Assembly (NCBI RefSeq): GCF_003332305.1
Contig: NZ_QOIO01000030.1
Span: 1 to 64,000, forward strand
Reading direction: 5' to 3'
Source of the DNA: Microvirga aerophila
GTDB lineage: Bacteria; Pseudomonadota; Alphaproteobacteria; Rhizobiales; Beijerinckiaceae
DNA: 64,000 nt
Shown here: piece after piece, positions 62,843 to 64,000 of the stretch
How positions within the stretch are numbered: position 1 is the stretch's first letter
Layout of the letters: each line of letters opens with the position of its first letter
Notes under the pieces: model-generated
Seen by the model: only the letters and a program-made list of their open reading frames with translations
Told to the model about the DNA's origin: nothing
The model's database searches: none
Translations under genes and position numbers: made by a program

Positions 62843-63892
62843 CTATGCCGCCGGCGCGGCAACTCCCTTGCTCCCGGGCTCGTAAGCCGTGCTCCTGGCC
62901 ATCACCGCCCAGGCGATCCGGGCCATCTTGTTGGCCAGCGCGACGGCGACCACCTTGAACGGCTTCTTGGCCAGAAGCGACCTGGCCCAATCAGCCATGG
63001 CCGTCCTGGTCTTGCCGGACTTCATGCTGTAGAGCGCCGCGTGCGCGCCGACGACCAGCAGCTTGCGCAGGTGCCGGTTGCCCATCTTGGAGATGGAGCC
63101 CAGCCTCGCCTTGCCGCCGGTTGAGTGCTGCCGCGGCACGAGGCCGAGATAGGCAGCAAACTCTCGACTGCCCTGGAACAGGCTGGCGTCTGGAACACTG
63201 GCCGAGAGACAGGAGGCGACAATGGGGCCGATGCCGGGGATGGTGGCCAGCCTGAGGCTCACCGGATTGCTGCGATGGGCCGCCAGAATGGCCTTGTCGA
63301 GCTTGGCAATTTGCGCCTCGATCCCAAGCAACATCGCCGCCAGAGGCTGGAGCGCCATCCGAGCTGTGGGAAGGATATCCTGGTTGGTCTCGTCCTGAAG
63401 ATCGGCAATCAACTGGCGCGTGTTGCGAGCACCCTGCACCACCACGATGCCCAGCTCTGCGAAGTGACCACGCAAGGCATTGATCAGGGCCGTCCGCTGC
63501 CCAATCAGGAGATCGCGGGCGCCGTGCAGCATCAAGGTACTCTGTTGTTGCGGGGTCTTGACCGGAACGAACCGCATCGACGGCCGTGTGACCGCCTCAC
63601 AGATCGCCGCCGCGTCCGCCGCATCATTCTTCTGCCGGCGCAGATGGGGTTTGACATAGGCGGGAGGGATCAAGCGGACATCGTGGCCAAAGGCCATGAG
63701 CGTGCGCGCCCAGTGGTGAGCGGTCGCGCATGCCTCCAGCCCGATCAGGCAAGGTGGAAGGGTTTTGAAGAAACCCGGAACCTGGCTGCGACGCAGCGTC
63801 CTGCGCAGGACGATCTTTCCACTCCTGTCCACCCCGTGGACCTGAAAGACGTTCTTTGCGATATCAAGGCCGATCGTGGCAATCTCAGGCAT
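62843..63892 (-). CDS. IS110-family transposase
   Basis: The ATG at 63892, with GGAGAGGAT upstream, gives an intact 349-residue protein. The N-terminal RuvC-like DEDD domain shows IATIGLDIAKNVFQVHGVD, CLIGLEACATAHHWARTLMA and QKNDAADAAAICEAVT. The C-terminal domain has LATIPGIGPIVASCLSASVP, GSREFAAYLGLVPRQHSTGG and GNRHLRKLLVVGAHAAL, with the catalytic serine region. IS110 elements lack terminal inverted repeats and use a bridge RNA from a non-coding end, here in the flanking DNA. Confidence 0.95.
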   Translation of the reverse strand: MPEIATIGLDIAKNVFQVHGVDRSGKIVLRRTLRRSQVPGFFKTLPPCLIGLEACATAHHWARTLMAFGHDVRLIPPAYVKPHLRRQKNDAADAAAICEAVTRPSMRFVPVKTPQQQSTLMLHGARDLLIGQRTALINALRGHFAELGIVVVQGARNTRQLIADLQDETNQDILPTARMALQPLAAMLLGIEAQIAKLDKAILAAHRSNPVSLRLATIPGIGPIVASCLSASVPDASLFQGSREFAAYLGLVPRQHSTGGKARLGSISKMGNRHLRKLLVVGAHAALYSMKSGKTRTAMADWARSLLAKKPFKVVAVALANKMARIAWAVMARSTAYEPGSKGVAAPAA

Positions 63893-64000
63893 GGACGTGG
63901 ATCCTCTCCGGTTCTTGGACATGCCCATCTTGGCACGTCTGACGCTGGTGGAGGGCGCCATCCACGACATCAGGTTAACCGGAGGGTGACTGGATAGAGG
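63893..64000. other. upstream flank of the IS110 transposase
   Basis: This 108-bp stretch runs to the window edge. It is the expected left non-coding end of the IS110 element. For IS110-group elements the bridge RNA lies in a non-coding end, but I cannot identify its fold here. Confidence 0.35.

Noticed and set aside
63125-63997. 290-codon plus-strand frame opposite the IS110 transposase
   Set aside because: It is antisense to an intact transposase with the DEDD motifs.

Overview
The window is GC-rich DNA that reads as an accessory replicon or genomic island of an alphaproteobacterium. The Hyphomicrobiales, perhaps Microvirga or Methylobacterium, are my best inference. The evidence is a repABC-type RepA/RepB pair with its palindromic centromere sites, the mix of TRAP and ABC uptake operons with IclR, LacI and LysR regulators, and many insertion-sequence remnants. 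I see no rRNA or tRNA gene and no CRISPR array.

Region 1 (1-14480) is a plasmid-maintenance zone with decayed genes. It holds an IS630 tail, a small inverted-repeat element, a broken zinc-ribbon gene, DUF2267, a serine recombinase, a frameshifted aph(6) streptomycin kinase, DUF1993, an IS5 remnant and a broken mismatch DNA glycosylase. Five copies of a 16-bp palindrome matching the repABC parS consensus (4293-6191) precede repA and repB. No repC follows. Next come an aldo/keto reductase, ChaC and a periplasmic trehalase, with two families of diverged intergenic repeats around these blocks. A frameshifted MEMO1-type gene stops exactly at the first IS6-like inverted repeat.

Region 2 (14481-49960) is a catabolic island bracketed by IS6-type ends. 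It carries two versions of one uncharacterised module. The first is IclR, TIM-barrel isomerase, two-half alpha/beta-barrel protein, NAD-dependent epimerase and TRAP DctPQM. The second is the epimerase, LacI, a DctP without DctQM, the TIM barrel and the barrel protein. The second version is controlled by two promoters, each flanked by a pair of identical TGGAAGCGCTTCCA operators, and both promoters lead into a similar small leader ORF. After transposon debris comes an oxidative cluster: SMP-30 lactonase, GMC oxidoreductase and LysR; then a minus-strand operon of sugar-type ABC binding protein, two permeases and a second GMC enzyme; RraA-type aldolase; and a plus-strand operon of cyclase-family hydrolase, Gfo/Idh/MocA dehydrogenase, HIBADH-like dehydrogenase, flavin monooxygenase and the ABC ATPase. 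IS1595, an IS630 with a canonical -1 slippery site, and a complete IS6 close the island.

Region 3 (49961-64000) begins with 3' fragments of a PHB depolymerase and an amidase, then a tyrosine recombinase. A hydantoinase/oxoprolinase operon follows: a frameshifted LacI, DUF1028, PotA-type ATPase, HyuA, HyuB, a PotD-type binding protein and two permeases. An apparently intact IS110 element ends the window. The overall picture is three imported nutrient-use loci assembled by insertion sequences beside a partition module.
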